Positions 33,483-41,746 of a DNA stretch of 64,000 bases are shown in pieces (position 1 is the stretch's first letter; every line of letters starts with the position of its first letter). Source of the stretch: Spirochaetota bacterium (lineage in GTDB: Bacteria; Spirochaetota; Spirochaetia; Treponematales; UBA12059); NCBI GenBank assembly GCA_018262985.1, contig JADFDI010000003.1:161577-225576 (forward strand), in the 5' to 3' direction. Below the pieces are notes generated by a model. That model was not told where the DNA came from. It did not search any database and was given only the letters and a program-made list of their open reading frames with translations. Made by a program: the position numbers and the translations under genes.

Positions 33483-33522
33483 ACGGCGGGATACGGCGGG
33501 ATATGGCGGGATACGGCGGGAT
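33483..33522. repeat. Four tandem 10-bp repeats
   Basis: Four head-to-tail copies of ACGGCGGGAT (third copy ATGGCGGGAT), spaced at one helical turn. They lie about 180 bp upstream of the MmcQ-like gene in non-coding DNA. Confidence 0.7.
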
Positions 33523-33662
33523 GAAGGCAAGGAAGCGCCGTTCCGGGAGGTGTCGACGGGCGGATGGAGCAGTTCGTCGGGCAAAAGGAGCCGCCCCTAC
33601 GAACGAATCCCGGTCGGGGGATGGGAAAATCCTGCCGCCTCCAGCGCAGTTCCTGCCCGCGC

Positions 33663-33692
33663 TTGCCGCGGCGCCCGGGGGCGGGGCATACT
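33663..33692 (+). promoter_or_regulatory. Near-leaderless promoter of MmcQ/YjbR gene
   Basis: TTGCCG (33663-33668), an 18-bp spacer, CATACT (33687-33692), then 9 nt to ATG 33702 with no Shine-Dalgarno sequence. Confidence 0.6.
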
Positions 33693-33701
33693 GGCCGCTA
33701 C

Positions 33702-34115
33702 ATGACGCGAGACGAGCTTATCGAGTACTGCCGCGCCAAGCCCTACGCCACGGCGGACTTCCCCTTCGACGACGTGACCCTGGTCGTCAGGGTGGGCGGG
33801 AAGATGTTCGCGCTCGTCGGACTCGACGCCGAGCCGCCGTCCGTCAACCTGAAGTGCGATCCCGAGGCCGCGGGCGACCTTCGCGCCACCTATCCGGCAA
33901 TCACCTCCGGCTGGCACATGAACAAGGAGCACTGGAACACGGTGCGCCTCGACGGCTCGCTGCCGGAAGCGCTCGAGCGCGCCCTGGTCGACCGCTCCTA
34001 CGATCTCGTCCTCGACGGCCTCTCCGCCCGCGAGCGCGAGAAGGCCGGCATTCCCCCCAAGGCGCCCGCGCCGCCCCGCCGCCCCGCGCCCGGAACCGGC
34101 CGTGGCCGGACCTAG
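33702..34115 (+). CDS. MmcQ/YjbR family protein
   Basis: A 137-aa protein with the CyaY-like MmcQ/YjbR fold: early ELIEYCRAKPYATADFPF, central FALVGLD and PSVNLKCDPE, then the hallmark GWHMNKEHWNTV and a C-terminal YDLVLDGL. A Pro/Ala-rich tail of about 20 residues ends it. Members are annotated as DNA-binding, but the biochemical function remains unclear. The promoter sits 9 nt before the ATG. The last 14 nt overlap the GTG-initiated MFS gene in another frame, so the pair is translationally linked. Confidence 0.9.
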   Translation: MTRDELIEYCRAKPYATADFPFDDVTLVVRVGGKMFALVGLDAEPPSVNLKCDPEAAGDLRATYPAITSGWHMNKEHWNTVRLDGSLPEALERALVDRSYDLVLDGLSAREREKAGIPPKAPAPPRRPAPGTGRGRT

Positions 34116-35415
34116 CGTCGACCCGGCCCTCGAGGCCGCCGCCGCGACCGCGCCCCCAGCCTCCGCTACCGAGACCCGGCAGGGCCGCGGAAAGCGGCGC
34201 GCAGCCTTCCCGGCCCTGCGCCAGCGCAACTTCCGCCTCTTCTGGACGGGCCAGCTCGTCTCGCTCGCGGGCACCTGGATGCAGCGCCTCGGGCAGTCCT
34301 GGCTCGTCCTCGAGCTGACCGGCTCGCCGCTCGCCCTCGGCACGGTCAGCGCCCTGCAGTTCCTGCCCATGACCTTCCTCTCGCTGCTCGCCGGCCCGCT
34401 TGTGGACCGCTGGCCGAAGCGCCGCATCCTCGTCGTCACGCAGTCGCTCATGGCCCTGCTCGCCCTCGCGCTCGGCGTCCTCGCCGCGACCGGCGCCGCG
34501 CGCTACTGGATGGTGCTGGTCCTGGCCTTCCTGCTCGGCCTCGTCAACACGGTCGACGTGCCCGCGCGGCAGGCCTTCATGTCGGAGATCGCGGGGCGCG
34601 AGGCCCTCGTCAGCGCCATCTCGCTCAACTCCGCCGCGTTCAACGCCGCGCGCATCGTCGGCCCCGCGCTCTCGGGGCTCCTCGTCGCGGCGGTCGGCGT
34701 CGCCCCGAGCTTCCTCCTCAACGCCGCGAGCTACCTGGCCGTCATCGGGGGGCTCCTCGCCATGCGCGAGCTTCCCCGGCCCCGCGCCGACCCGGGTCCC
34801 CGCGGCGCGCGCGGAACGGCGGCCAGCGCCCTCGAGGGCCTCCGCTGGGTGCGCGCGCGGCCCGAGATCGCCCTGCCGCTCCTCCTCCTCGCCGTCCTCT
34901 CGGCGGCGGTCATCAACTACAACGTCGTCGTGCCCATCCTCGCGCGCGACGCGCTCAGGCTCGGCGCCGAAGGCTACGGCTTCCTCATGAGCGCGCTCGG
35001 CGCGGGTTCGCTCGCGGCCGCCGTCCTCATGGCCGCGGGCGGCAAGCGCGAGCCCGCGGACCGGACCCTGCTCGCGGCAGCCGCCGGCATGGGCGCCGCG
35101 TACATCCTCCTCTCGTTCCAACGGAGCTTCGCCGCGTCGGCGGCGCTCCTCGCCCTGCTCGGCTTCTCGACCGTCTCGCTGACCGCCCGCGTCAACGCCG
35201 CCGTCCAGCTCCGCTCCGACGACGCCCACCGCGGACGGGTCATGTCGCTCTACGCCCTGGTCTTCGGCGGCGTCACCCCCGTCGGGGCCCTGTACGCGGG
35301 AGGCCTCATCGACGCCGCGGGAGCGCCCGCCTACCTCCTCGCCTCGGGACTCCTCGCGCTCGCGGCCGTGGGCGGAGCCTTCGCCCTCGGTCTGGGCAGG
35401 AAGCGCCCGGAATAG
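34102..35415 (+). CDS. MFS transporter, EntS/MFS_3-like exporter
   Basis: A 437-aa major facilitator protein with about 10-12 membrane helices, which place it in the inner membrane. It has the MFS_3-type N-terminal motif ALRQRNFRLFWTGQLVSLAGTW spread over the first helix. The loop motif GPLVDRWPKRRILV matches the DRxGRR signature, with DVPARQAFMSEI after it. The half-repeat is seen near LYALVFGGVTPVGAL. Such proteins often export siderophores or drugs; the substrate is unknown. The start GTG 34102 overlaps the MmcQ-like gene by 14 nt. It ends before the second composite repeat. Confidence 0.9.
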   Translation: MAGPSVDPALEAAAATAPPASATETRQGRGKRRAAFPALRQRNFRLFWTGQLVSLAGTWMQRLGQSWLVLELTGSPLALGTVSALQFLPMTFLSLLAGPLVDRWPKRRILVVTQSLMALLALALGVLAATGAARYWMVLVLAFLLGLVNTVDVPARQAFMSEIAGREALVSAISLNSAAFNAARIVGPALSGLLVAAVGVAPSFLLNAASYLAVIGGLLAMRELPRPRADPGPRGARGTAASALEGLRWVRARPEIALPLLLLAVLSAAVINYNVVVPILARDALRLGAEGYGFLMSALGAGSLAAAVLMAAGGKREPADRTLLAAAAGMGAAYILLSFQRSFAASAALLALLGFSTVSLTARVNAAVQLRSDDAHRGRVMSLYALVFGGVTPVGALYAGGLIDAAGAPAYLLASGLLALAAVGGAFALGLGRKRPE

Positions 35416-35432
35416 GAAACGCGCGGGAATCC

Positions 35433-35820
35433 CGGGCGCCCCGGCGTCGCCGGAGGGCGCCGCCGGCCGGGCTTTCCGCTCCAATCGGGCCGCGCCACCC
35501 GCTCCGCCCGCGGGACCGGCCCGAACGGCCCGATTTCCGCTGCAATCCCTGGCGCGACTCCCGGCGTCGCGGCGCCGTCCCCCTCCGACGGCGCGCCCCC
35601 GGGCTCCGTCCCTGCGAGCTCCGTCCCTCCGGGCTCCGTCCCTGCGAGCTCTGTCCCCCGGGCTCTGTCCCTCCGAGCTCTGTCCCTCCGAGCTCTGTCC
35701 CTCCGAGCTCTGTCCCTCCGAGCTCTGTCCCTCCGGGATCCGTCCCCGGGACTTTGTCCCTCCAGGGTCTGTCCCCCGGGGTCTGTCCCCCGGGGTCTGT
35801 CCCCCGGGGTCTGTCCCCGT
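35433..35820. repeat. Composite repeat element with 15-unit tandem array (copy 2)
   Basis: The leader module shares GCCGGAGGGCG, TTTCCGCTCCAA, TTTCCGCTGCAA and TCCCTGGCGCGACTCCCGG with copy 1. From about 35605 to 35820 follow about fifteen units of 14-15 bp of the type GAGCTCTGTCCCTCC, shading into GGGGTCTGTCCCCC at the 3' end. The core is the reverse complement of the copy 1 unit. It lies just upstream of the HerA-like gene promoter. Confidence 0.85.
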
Positions 35821-35822
35821 TG

Positions 35823-35851
35823 TTGCGCCGGGAGCGCGGCTGCGCTAGGCT
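35823..35851 (+). promoter_or_regulatory. Promoter of HerA-like gene
   Basis: TTGCGC (35823-35828), a 17-bp spacer, TAGGCT (35846-35851), immediately after the tandem array. GAGGAGGT serves as Shine-Dalgarno sequence before ATG 35880. Confidence 0.55.
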
Positions 35852-35879
35852 GGACCGTCCCGTACCCGAGGAGGTCACC

Positions 35880-37541
35880 ATGTCCGCGAACATCCGCCTG
35901 TGCCGCATCCCCGACGGGAACCGCGACGTCTTCCTCGACCTTTCCATGGCCGCGCGCCACGGCCTCGTCACCGGGGCGACGGGCACCGGCAAGACCGTGA
36001 CCCTGCAGGCGCTCGCCGAGGGTTTTTCCCGCGCGGGGGTGAGCGTTTTCTGCTGCGACATCAAGGGCGACCTTTCGGGCGTCGCGGCCCAGGGTTCGTC
36101 CGAGGCGAAGATCTCGGGAGCCTTCGGGAAGCTCGGTCTGCCGCGGCCGGAATGGGCCGCCTGCCCGGTCGAATTCTGGGACGTGGCGGGAAAGCTCGGC
36201 CTGCCCCTCCGCGCCACCGTCGCCGACCTGGGGCCCCTCCTGCTTTCGCGCCTCCTCGCGCTCTCGGACGTGCAGGCGGACGTGGTGCGCGTCCTCTTCC
36301 GCGTCGCCGACGAACGGGGCCTCCCCGTCCTCGACCTGAAGGACCTGCGCGCCCTCATCGGCTGGGTCTCCGACCGCGCGGACGAACTCAAGGCGGAGTA
36401 CGGCCTCCTCTCGCCGCAGAGCCTCGCCGCGCTCCAGCGCTCGGTCCTCGTGCTCGAGGACACGGGCGCGGGCGCCTTCTTCGGAGAGCCAGCCCTGTCG
36501 GTGGCCGACCTGCTCCGCGTCGGAACCGACGGCCGGGGGACGGTGCACATGCTCGCGGCCGAGGCGCTGATGAACGAACCCGCCCTCTACGCGGTCGTCA
36601 TGCTGCACCTGCTCGGAGAGCTCTTCGAGGAGCTGCCCGAGGCGGGCGACCTCGACAAGCCGAAGCTGGTCCTCATGATCGACGAGGCGCACCTCCTCTT
36701 CGACGAGGCCCCCAAGGCCCTCGTCGACGCGGTCGAGCGCACCGCCCGCCTCGTGCGCTCCAAGGGCGTCGGGCTCTGGCTCGTCACGCAGAGCCCGCTC
36801 GACGTGCCTGAGTCCGTGCTGGGCCAGCTGGGCAACCGCGTCCACCACGCGCTCCGCGCCTACACGCCGAAAGACCGCGCGGCGGTCGACTCGGTGGCCG
36901 ACAACCTCCGCCCGAACCCGAAGCTCGACCCGAGCTCGGCCATCACCGAGCTCGGCGTCGGCGAGGCCTTGGTCAGCTTCCTCGATTCCGAGGGCCGGCC
37001 CCTTCCGGTCGAGCGAGCCCGCGTGGTGCCGCCCGCCTCGCGCGTGGGGCCGCTCTCGGCGGCGGAACGCGCCCTCGTCGTCGGCGCTTCCGCGCTCGCG
37101 GGAGCCTACGCCCGCGCCGTCGACCGCGAGTCGGCCTACGAGATCCTCAAAGGCCGGGTCGCAGGCGGCGCGGGCGCGGGCTCCGCCGATCCGCGCGCCG
37201 CGGGTACAGCCGCCGGCGCGGGCCATCGGACCGGGCCCGGCGCGGGCGGAACCGCGCAGGAGCCCTCGATCGAAGACATAGAGGCGGAGCTCAGGGGCGA
37301 GGCCCCGCGCGGCTCCGGAGGCGCTTCGGGCGACCCGTATTTCCGCGACGAAGCGGATGCCGTGCCCGAGCCCGAGCGCCGCCCCGCTCCGCGGCCGCGC
37401 GCGGAACCGGCCAGGACGACGCGCCGGGGCTCGGGCGGCTTCGTCGAGGACCTCGCCCGCGCGGCCGTCCAGTCCGCGAGCCGCGAACTCGGCCGCCAGC
37501 TCGTGCGCGGCCTCCTCGGCACGCGGCGAAGGCGGCGCTGA
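35880..37541 (+). CDS. HerA-like ATPase, DUF853/YjgR family
   Basis: A 553-aa P-loop ATPase of the FtsK-HerA class. Walker A is TGATGTGKTVTLQ (about residues 31-43) and Walker B is LVLMIDEAHLLF (about 264). GLWLVTQSPLDVP (sensor) and the arginine-containing HHALRAYTPKDRAAV follow. The C-terminal 130 residues are Gly/Ala/Pro-rich and charged, ending SRELGRQLVRGLLGTRRRRR. HerA relatives pump or remodel DNA. The DUF853 branch has no settled role. Its start has a strong Shine-Dalgarno sequence and a promoter immediately downstream of the 15-unit CTGTCCC array. Confidence 0.9.
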   Translation: MSANIRLCRIPDGNRDVFLDLSMAARHGLVTGATGTGKTVTLQALAEGFSRAGVSVFCCDIKGDLSGVAAQGSSEAKISGAFGKLGLPRPEWAACPVEFWDVAGKLGLPLRATVADLGPLLLSRLLALSDVQADVVRVLFRVADERGLPVLDLKDLRALIGWVSDRADELKAEYGLLSPQSLAALQRSVLVLEDTGAGAFFGEPALSVADLLRVGTDGRGTVHMLAAEALMNEPALYAVVMLHLLGELFEELPEAGDLDKPKLVLMIDEAHLLFDEAPKALVDAVERTARLVRSKGVGLWLVTQSPLDVPESVLGQLGNRVHHALRAYTPKDRAAVDSVADNLRPNPKLDPSSAITELGVGEALVSFLDSEGRPLPVERARVVPPASRVGPLSAAERALVVGASALAGAYARAVDRESAYEILKGRVAGGAGAGSADPRAAGTAAGAGHRTGPGAGGTAQEPSIEDIEAELRGEAPRGSGGASGDPYFRDEADAVPEPERRPAPRPRAEPARTTRRGSGGFVEDLARAAVQSASRELGRQLVRGLLGTRRRRR

Positions 37542-37613
37542 GGCGGCGCGCGCCGCGGGCGGCATCGACGTTCCCGGCCCGCGCCCGAGTCGGCATCGGT
37601 AAAAGGACGCGCC

Positions 37614-39437
37614 ATGAAAGAAACGGAAAAGAAGGCCCCTTCACCCGACGACTTCAGAACACAGGCGCGCTGGCGCGTCGTGCTCCGAGGCGCGGCGACC
37701 ATCTGGCGCGCGGATCCACTGCGCATGTCGCTCGTCCTACTCGTCGCGCTCGCCGACGGCTTCGTGCCGGTGCTCGACCTCCTCCTCATGCGCGCGGTGG
37801 TCGACCTCGTGGTCTCGGGCGACCTCGTGACCGGCGGGCTCTCAGGTACAGGCGGCTTCCGTCTAGGACTGCTGTCCGCGGCCTGGCTCGCGACCATGGT
37901 CGGCCAGTACTCGCTCTCGACCCTCTCGGAATACCTCGCCGAGCGGACCTCGCAGCGCGCCGCCCGGGTACTGTCCGAACGGATCATGGACAAGGGCCTC
38001 TCCTTCGAGGGGCTCGCGCACTTCGAGGACCCGGCCTACCACGACCTGACCGGCTGGGTGAACTATGTCTTCAACCCCGTCAACGCCCTGGTCTACCAGT
38101 CGGCGGACCTAGTCAAGCACGCCTTCCAGTTCGTCTCGGTGGCGGCCGTCTTCGCCGCGCTCGACTGGTGGATCCCGCTCGCCCTGGCGCTCTCCGTGGT
38201 CCCGGGCGCCATCGCCTCGCTCCGCAACGCCGACGCACGGGCCAGGCTCGAGGAGGAGCTGAAAAAACTCGACCGCAGGGTCATGTACCTTCGCGGCCGG
38301 GCCCTGTCGTCGCAGTCCGTCAAGGAGCTCAGGCTTTTCTCCTTCGACCGGCTCTTCCGCCGCAAGGCGTACGAGGCCTTCCGCGAGACGGACGAAAGCA
38401 ACGCCGCGCTCGCCCGTCGGAACCTCGGCCGGCAGCTCGGCGCCACCGCGTTCCGGGTCGCGGCCGCGGGGGGCGTCTTCCTCTACCTGGCGTCCCGCGT
38501 CCGCGCGGGGGCGGTCTCGGCCGGTTCCCTCGCCCTCTTCCTCCAGGCCATCTTCCAGTTCTCGTCGAGCGTCCTCATGATCGTGATGGTCTGGAGCTAC
38601 ACGCGCACCGCGGCGGATTTCTTCTCGCGCTACCTCGCCTACACGGCGCTCGGCGACACCCTCGACCTCTCGCGCTCGACGCGCGTCCTCGAGGGTCCCT
38701 TGCGCGAGCTCCGCTTCGAGGACGTGTCGTTCGCCTACCCCTCGGGCGCGAAGGCGCTCGACGGCGTCTCGTTCACCTTGCGCGAAGGCGACTCGCTCGC
38801 CCTCGTCGGAGAGAACGGCGCGGGCAAGTCCACCATCGTCAAGCTCGTCGCGCGCTTCTACGATCCGGGCTCCGGCCGCGTCCTCGCGAACGGCGTCGAC
38901 CTCCGCGAGCTCGAGCCGCGCGCCTGGCGCGAGCGGCTCTCGGCGGCCTTCCAGGACTTCTGCAAGTTCGAGCTCTCTCTGGCCGAGAACGTCTTCGCCG
39001 ACGGGGCGGGAACGCGCTCGCTCGCCACGGAACGGCTGCCGGACCTGCTCGGCGGCCCGTTCCTGTCCACCTTGCCCGAGGGCGAGAACACGGCGCTCGG
39101 CACCGAGTTCGGCGGCCGCGACCTTTCGGGCGGTCAATGGCAGCGCGTCGCCATCCTCCGCGCCTTCGCCAAGCGCCACGAGCTCCTCATGGTGGACGAG
39201 CCCACGGCCAGCATCGACCCGCTCGAGGAGGCGGCCGTGTTCCGCGCCATACTCGCGCGCGAAAGCCGCATGACCCTGCTCGTCACGCACCGCCTCGGCT
39301 CCATCCGCCAGGCGACGCGCGTCCTCGTGCTCAAGGCGGGCCGCGTCGTCGCGGAAGGCGCCCACGACGAACTCCTCGAAAGCGACGCCTACTACGCCGC
39401 GCTCTGGAACAGCCAGGCGGAGCTTTACCGGGAGTGA
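37614..39437 (+). CDS. ABC exporter, fused permease and ATPase
   Basis: A 607-aa half-transporter. The N-terminal six-helix exporter domain (about residues 25-330) is followed by an ATPase domain with Walker A GENGAGKSTIVK (about 400). The Q-loop is FQDFCKFELSLAEN, the signature LSGGQWQRVAILRAF (about 502), Walker B LLMVDEPTASIDPLEE and the switch His VTHRLGSI. It probably works as a homodimer in the inner membrane exporting a lipid, drug or peptide; the substrate is unknown. It is monocistronic, between the HerA-like gene and a small lipoprotein gene. Confidence 0.93.
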   Translation: MKETEKKAPSPDDFRTQARWRVVLRGAATIWRADPLRMSLVLLVALADGFVPVLDLLLMRAVVDLVVSGDLVTGGLSGTGGFRLGLLSAAWLATMVGQYSLSTLSEYLAERTSQRAARVLSERIMDKGLSFEGLAHFEDPAYHDLTGWVNYVFNPVNALVYQSADLVKHAFQFVSVAAVFAALDWWIPLALALSVVPGAIASLRNADARARLEEELKKLDRRVMYLRGRALSSQSVKELRLFSFDRLFRRKAYEAFRETDESNAALARRNLGRQLGATAFRVAAAGGVFLYLASRVRAGAVSAGSLALFLQAIFQFSSSVLMIVMVWSYTRTAADFFSRYLAYTALGDTLDLSRSTRVLEGPLRELRFEDVSFAYPSGAKALDGVSFTLREGDSLALVGENGAGKSTIVKLVARFYDPGSGRVLANGVDLRELEPRAWRERLSAAFQDFCKFELSLAENVFADGAGTRSLATERLPDLLGGPFLSTLPEGENTALGTEFGGRDLSGGQWQRVAILRAFAKRHELLMVDEPTASIDPLEEAAVFRAILARESRMTLLVTHRLGSIRQATRVLVLKAGRVVAEGAHDELLESDAYYAALWNSQAELYRE

Positions 39438-39451
39438 CGCGTGGCGCGCCC

Positions 39452-39481
39452 TTGCCCGCCGACGCGCTTCCCTGCTAGCAT
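39452..39481 (+). promoter_or_regulatory. Promoter of small lipoprotein gene
   Basis: TTGCCC (39452-39457), an 18-bp spacer, TAGCAT (39476-39481), then GGAGG as Shine-Dalgarno sequence before ATG 39501. Confidence 0.5.
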
Positions 39482-39500
39482 TGCGCCGATCGGAGGCTCC

Positions 39501-40127
39501 ATGCTCGAATCGAGGTCTGTTTTCGGTCGTATCGCCGCCGTGGTGGCCCTTTCCATCGCCGTGTTCTCGGCCAGCTCTTGCGATCCGAACGTTTTCGTCG
39601 AGACGGTCGCGTGGGGGGACGAGGGGGACGGCTTCCTGACCTACCGCACCAACGATCCGGAAGAGCTGGACCGGAGCGCCTGGCGGCTCGATGGCTATGT
39701 CCAGGCCGAGGTCGGCTATACGGTCGAGGCGAAGGTCCGCAAGGTCTCGGGTTCGCCCACTACCGGTTACGGCATCGTCTTCTGCGCCCAGGACGACGAT
39801 AATTTTTACCGCGTCCTCGTCAACGTGAACGGACGCTTCAACGTCTACAAGCGCGTCGCGGGTACCTGGAGCCAAATCTCGGGTTGGGAAGATTCCCCCG
39901 CCTTGAACGAAGGCTACGGCGTCGACAACACGATCAAGGTCGCGCGCGATGGCGATGTGCTCCGCCTGTACTTCAACGGGACGAGCGTGGGTATCTTCAA
40001 CCCCGCGGAGTTCAAGGGCGGGCAGGCCGGTTTCTATGCCGGCATCGGTTCCCGCGACTCGGAGACCTTCCCCCAGATCTTCTCGGAGACCAAATTCACG
40101 CAGACCCTGCCCGTACCAATCCCGTAA
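39501..40127 (+). CDS. Lipoprotein with concanavalin/LamG-like beta-sandwich
   Basis: A 208-aa exported protein. The N-terminus MLESRSVFGRIAAVVALS is followed by FSASSC, a lipobox with lipid Cys near residue 27. The mature part has the strand pattern of a laminin-G/DUF1080-like sandwich: YTVEAKVRKVSG, YGIVFCAQDDDNFYRVLV, NTIKVARDGDVLRLYFNG and GQAGFYAGIG. These domains commonly bind glycans, but no catalytic residues are seen. GGAGG is 7 nt before the ATG. A perfect palindrome at 40271-40288 downstream may end its transcript. Confidence 0.85.
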   Translation: MLESRSVFGRIAAVVALSIAVFSASSCDPNVFVETVAWGDEGDGFLTYRTNDPEELDRSAWRLDGYVQAEVGYTVEAKVRKVSGSPTTGYGIVFCAQDDDNFYRVLVNVNGRFNVYKRVAGTWSQISGWEDSPALNEGYGVDNTIKVARDGDVLRLYFNGTSVGIFNPAEFKGGQAGFYAGIGSRDSETFPQIFSETKFTQTLPVPIP

Positions 40128-40270
40128 GGTTCCGGGCCACGGATCGAGGCAACCTGTCCGTACGCGCTCGTGATGACCTCGTTCTATCCCCCGACGCTTC
40201 ATTGGCGGTACCGGAAGGTCGGCTGGCGGACCCTGTGGTGCATAATGCCGCCGTTTCGATCGGCCTCCCC

Positions 40271-40288
40271 TTCCGGGGCGCCCCGGAA
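40271..40288. terminator. 18-bp GC palindrome, possible terminator
   Basis: TTCCGGGGCGCCCCGGAA is perfectly palindromic. It lies between the lipoprotein gene and the tatA promoter. No T tract follows, so a terminator role is uncertain. Confidence 0.4.
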
Positions 40289-40321
40289 CGCGGGGCCGAT
40301 GCGCGCCCGGGACCGCGGGCG

Positions 40322-40350
40322 TGGCGCGCCGGCGGGAAGGGGCGTATACT
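40322..40350 (+). promoter_or_regulatory. Promoter of the tatA-polyferredoxin operon
   Basis: TGGCGC (40322-40327), a 17-bp spacer, TATACT (40345-40350), then GGAGGGG about 6 nt before GTG 40370. Confidence 0.55.
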
Positions 40351-40369
40351 CCTTCCGGAGGGGAGCGCG

Positions 40370-40561
40370 GTGAACGCAGGATTGCCCGAAGTCGTCGTCA
40401 TCCTGGTCATCGTGCTCGTCCTGTCCGGGGCCAGGCGCCCGCCCGAGCCGGCGCGGAGCATGGGCCGCGCCACGGGCGAGCTCCGCGAGGGTTTCCGCGT
40501 GCGATCCGAGGAGCTCATGGAAGCGGGCAAGGACGATGCCGGGAACCGGAATGGCGGCTGA
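40370..40561 (+). CDS. tatA: TatA/E-type twin-arginine translocase subunit
   Basis: A 63-aa TatA-like protein beginning at GTG 40370 with a strong Shine-Dalgarno sequence. It has the classical layout: a short periplasmic tip, a membrane helix (LPEVVVILVIVLVLSGA), a hinge (GARRPPEPARSMGRATGELR, matching FGxKKLPELARSLGxA) and an amphipathic charged helix. TatA forms the protein-conducting assembly for folded Tat substrates. No tatB or tatC is visible nearby. The two genes downstream carry twin-arginine-type motifs, which suggests a locally provided TatA for those substrates. The next small ORF begins inside its 3' end. Confidence 0.85.
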   Translation: MNAGLPEVVVILVIVLVLSGARRPPEPARSMGRATGELREGFRVRSEELMEAGKDDAGNRNGG

Positions 40562-40808
40562 GGCGCTCCGGGCGCCGGGTCGCTTCGGGAAGCCCGGTGC
40601 CGACCGGCCCTTCCTCGAGCAGCTCGCGGAGTCCGGGCGGCGCGCCCTCGCGACCGCGGCCCGCTTCGTCGCGGACGCCGTGGCGACGCCGCCGGACGCC
40701 TTCTCGCGGGTGCTCGTCGCGGCGCCGCTCTGACTGCTTTTCGGGCTCGCGCTCGCGGCCGGTCGGGCGCTCGCCCCCTCCATACCCGGTCCGGAGGACG
40801 CTCGATGA
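40551..40808 (+). CDS. Small membrane protein ORF interrupted by in-frame TGA
   Basis: From ATG 40551 (or 40536) the frame runs 60 codons to a TGA at 40731-40733. It continues open for 24 more codons to TGA 40806-40808, which overlaps the ATG of the DUF362 gene as a typical coupled ATGA. The residues either side of the internal TGA (VLVAAPL and LLFGLALAAGRAL) make one continuous membrane helix, so both halves appear to belong to one gene. The N-terminal half is a charged amphipathic region. The TGA could be a TGG-to-TGA nonsense change, a sequencing error, read-through or a selenocysteine codon. No family was recognised. Confidence 0.5.
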
Positions 40809-41746
40809 ACCGCAGGGAATTCCTTTCGACGCTCGGAAAAGGCGCGGGCGCCCTCGGCGCGGCCTGGCTCCTCGGCGGCGCGACGAGGATCTTCGCCCAG
40901 GCCGGACCCTCCGCCGCGGCGGCGGGCGCGGCGGGCGCCTACCCCGACTTGGTCGCGGTCAAGGGGGGCGGGGCGGCCGCCCGGCTCGACGCCGCCCTCG
41001 TCGCCTCCGGCGGCATCGGGCGCTTCGTGCGGAAGGGCGCCTTCGTCGTGATCAAGCCGAACATCGGCTGGGACGTCCGGCCCGAGCTCGCGGCGAACAC
41101 CGATCCGGCCCTGGTGAAGCGCCTGGTCGAGCTGTGCCTCGCCGCGGGCGCGCGGCGGGTCGCGGTCTTCGACCACACCTGCGACGCCTGGAGGGCCTGC
41201 TACGCCAACTCCGGCATAGAGGCGGCGGCGAAGGCCGCCGGCGCGGAAGTGGCGCCCGCCCACGCCGAGTCCTACTACCAGGCGGTCGAGGCGCCCGGGG
41301 CGCGGACCATCGGCCGCGCCAAGGTCCACGAGCTCGCGCTGGAAGCCGACTGCCTCGTCAACGTACCGGTGCTGAAGAGCCACGGCGGCGCGGGCATGAC
41401 GGCCGCCATGAAGAACCTCATGGGCATGGTATGGGACCGGGGCGCCTTCCACTCCCGGGGCCTCGACGCCTGCATCGCCGAAGCCGCGCGGCTCAGGCGA
41501 CCCGACCTCAACATCCTCGACGCGGGCAAGGTGATGCTCTCGGGAGGCCCCCGGGGGAACGCCTCGAGCCGCTACTCGGAGCAGCGGCTCCTCGTGCTCT
41601 CCACCGACATCGTGGCCCTCGACGCCGCGGCCGCGAAGACTTTCGGACCCGGTCCCGCCGCCTTCGAGTACATTGGCCTGGCCGCGCGCGCCGGCCTCGG
41701 CCGCGAGGACCTCGAGAACCTCGCGATACGCAGGATCGAGCTGTGA
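40805..41746 (+). CDS. DUF362 protein with twin-arginine signal
   Basis: A 313-aa exported protein. It opens MNRREFLSTLGKGAGALG, a twin-arginine signal with a hydrophobic stretch and AQA cleavage region near residue 33. The DUF362 domain follows: VVIKPNIGWD, the VFDHTCDAWRACYANSG Cys pair and VNVPVLKSHGGAGMTAAMKN. DUF362 proteins are often near or fused to ferredoxins, and their reaction is unknown. The gene is translationally coupled on both sides: ATGA with the TGA-interrupted ORF, and GTGA with the polyferredoxin. This supports a common complex at the outer face of the membrane. Confidence 0.88.
   Translation: MNRREFLSTLGKGAGALGAAWLLGGATRIFAQAGPSAAAAGAAGAYPDLVAVKGGGAAARLDAALVASGGIGRFVRKGAFVVIKPNIGWDVRPELAANTDPALVKRLVELCLAAGARRVAVFDHTCDAWRACYANSGIEAAAKAAGAEVAPAHAESYYQAVEAPGARTIGRAKVHELALEADCLVNVPVLKSHGGAGMTAAMKNLMGMVWDRGAFHSRGLDACIAEAARLRRPDLNILDAGKVMLSGGPRGNASSRYSEQRLLVLSTDIVALDAAAAKTFGPGPAAFEYIGLAARAGLGREDLENLAIRRIEL

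Noticed and set aside
40734-40780. Definite SECIS element for selenocysteine at TGA 40731
   Set aside because: Only a loose GC stem is visible and no loop signature can be confirmed by eye; kept as one option rather than a call.
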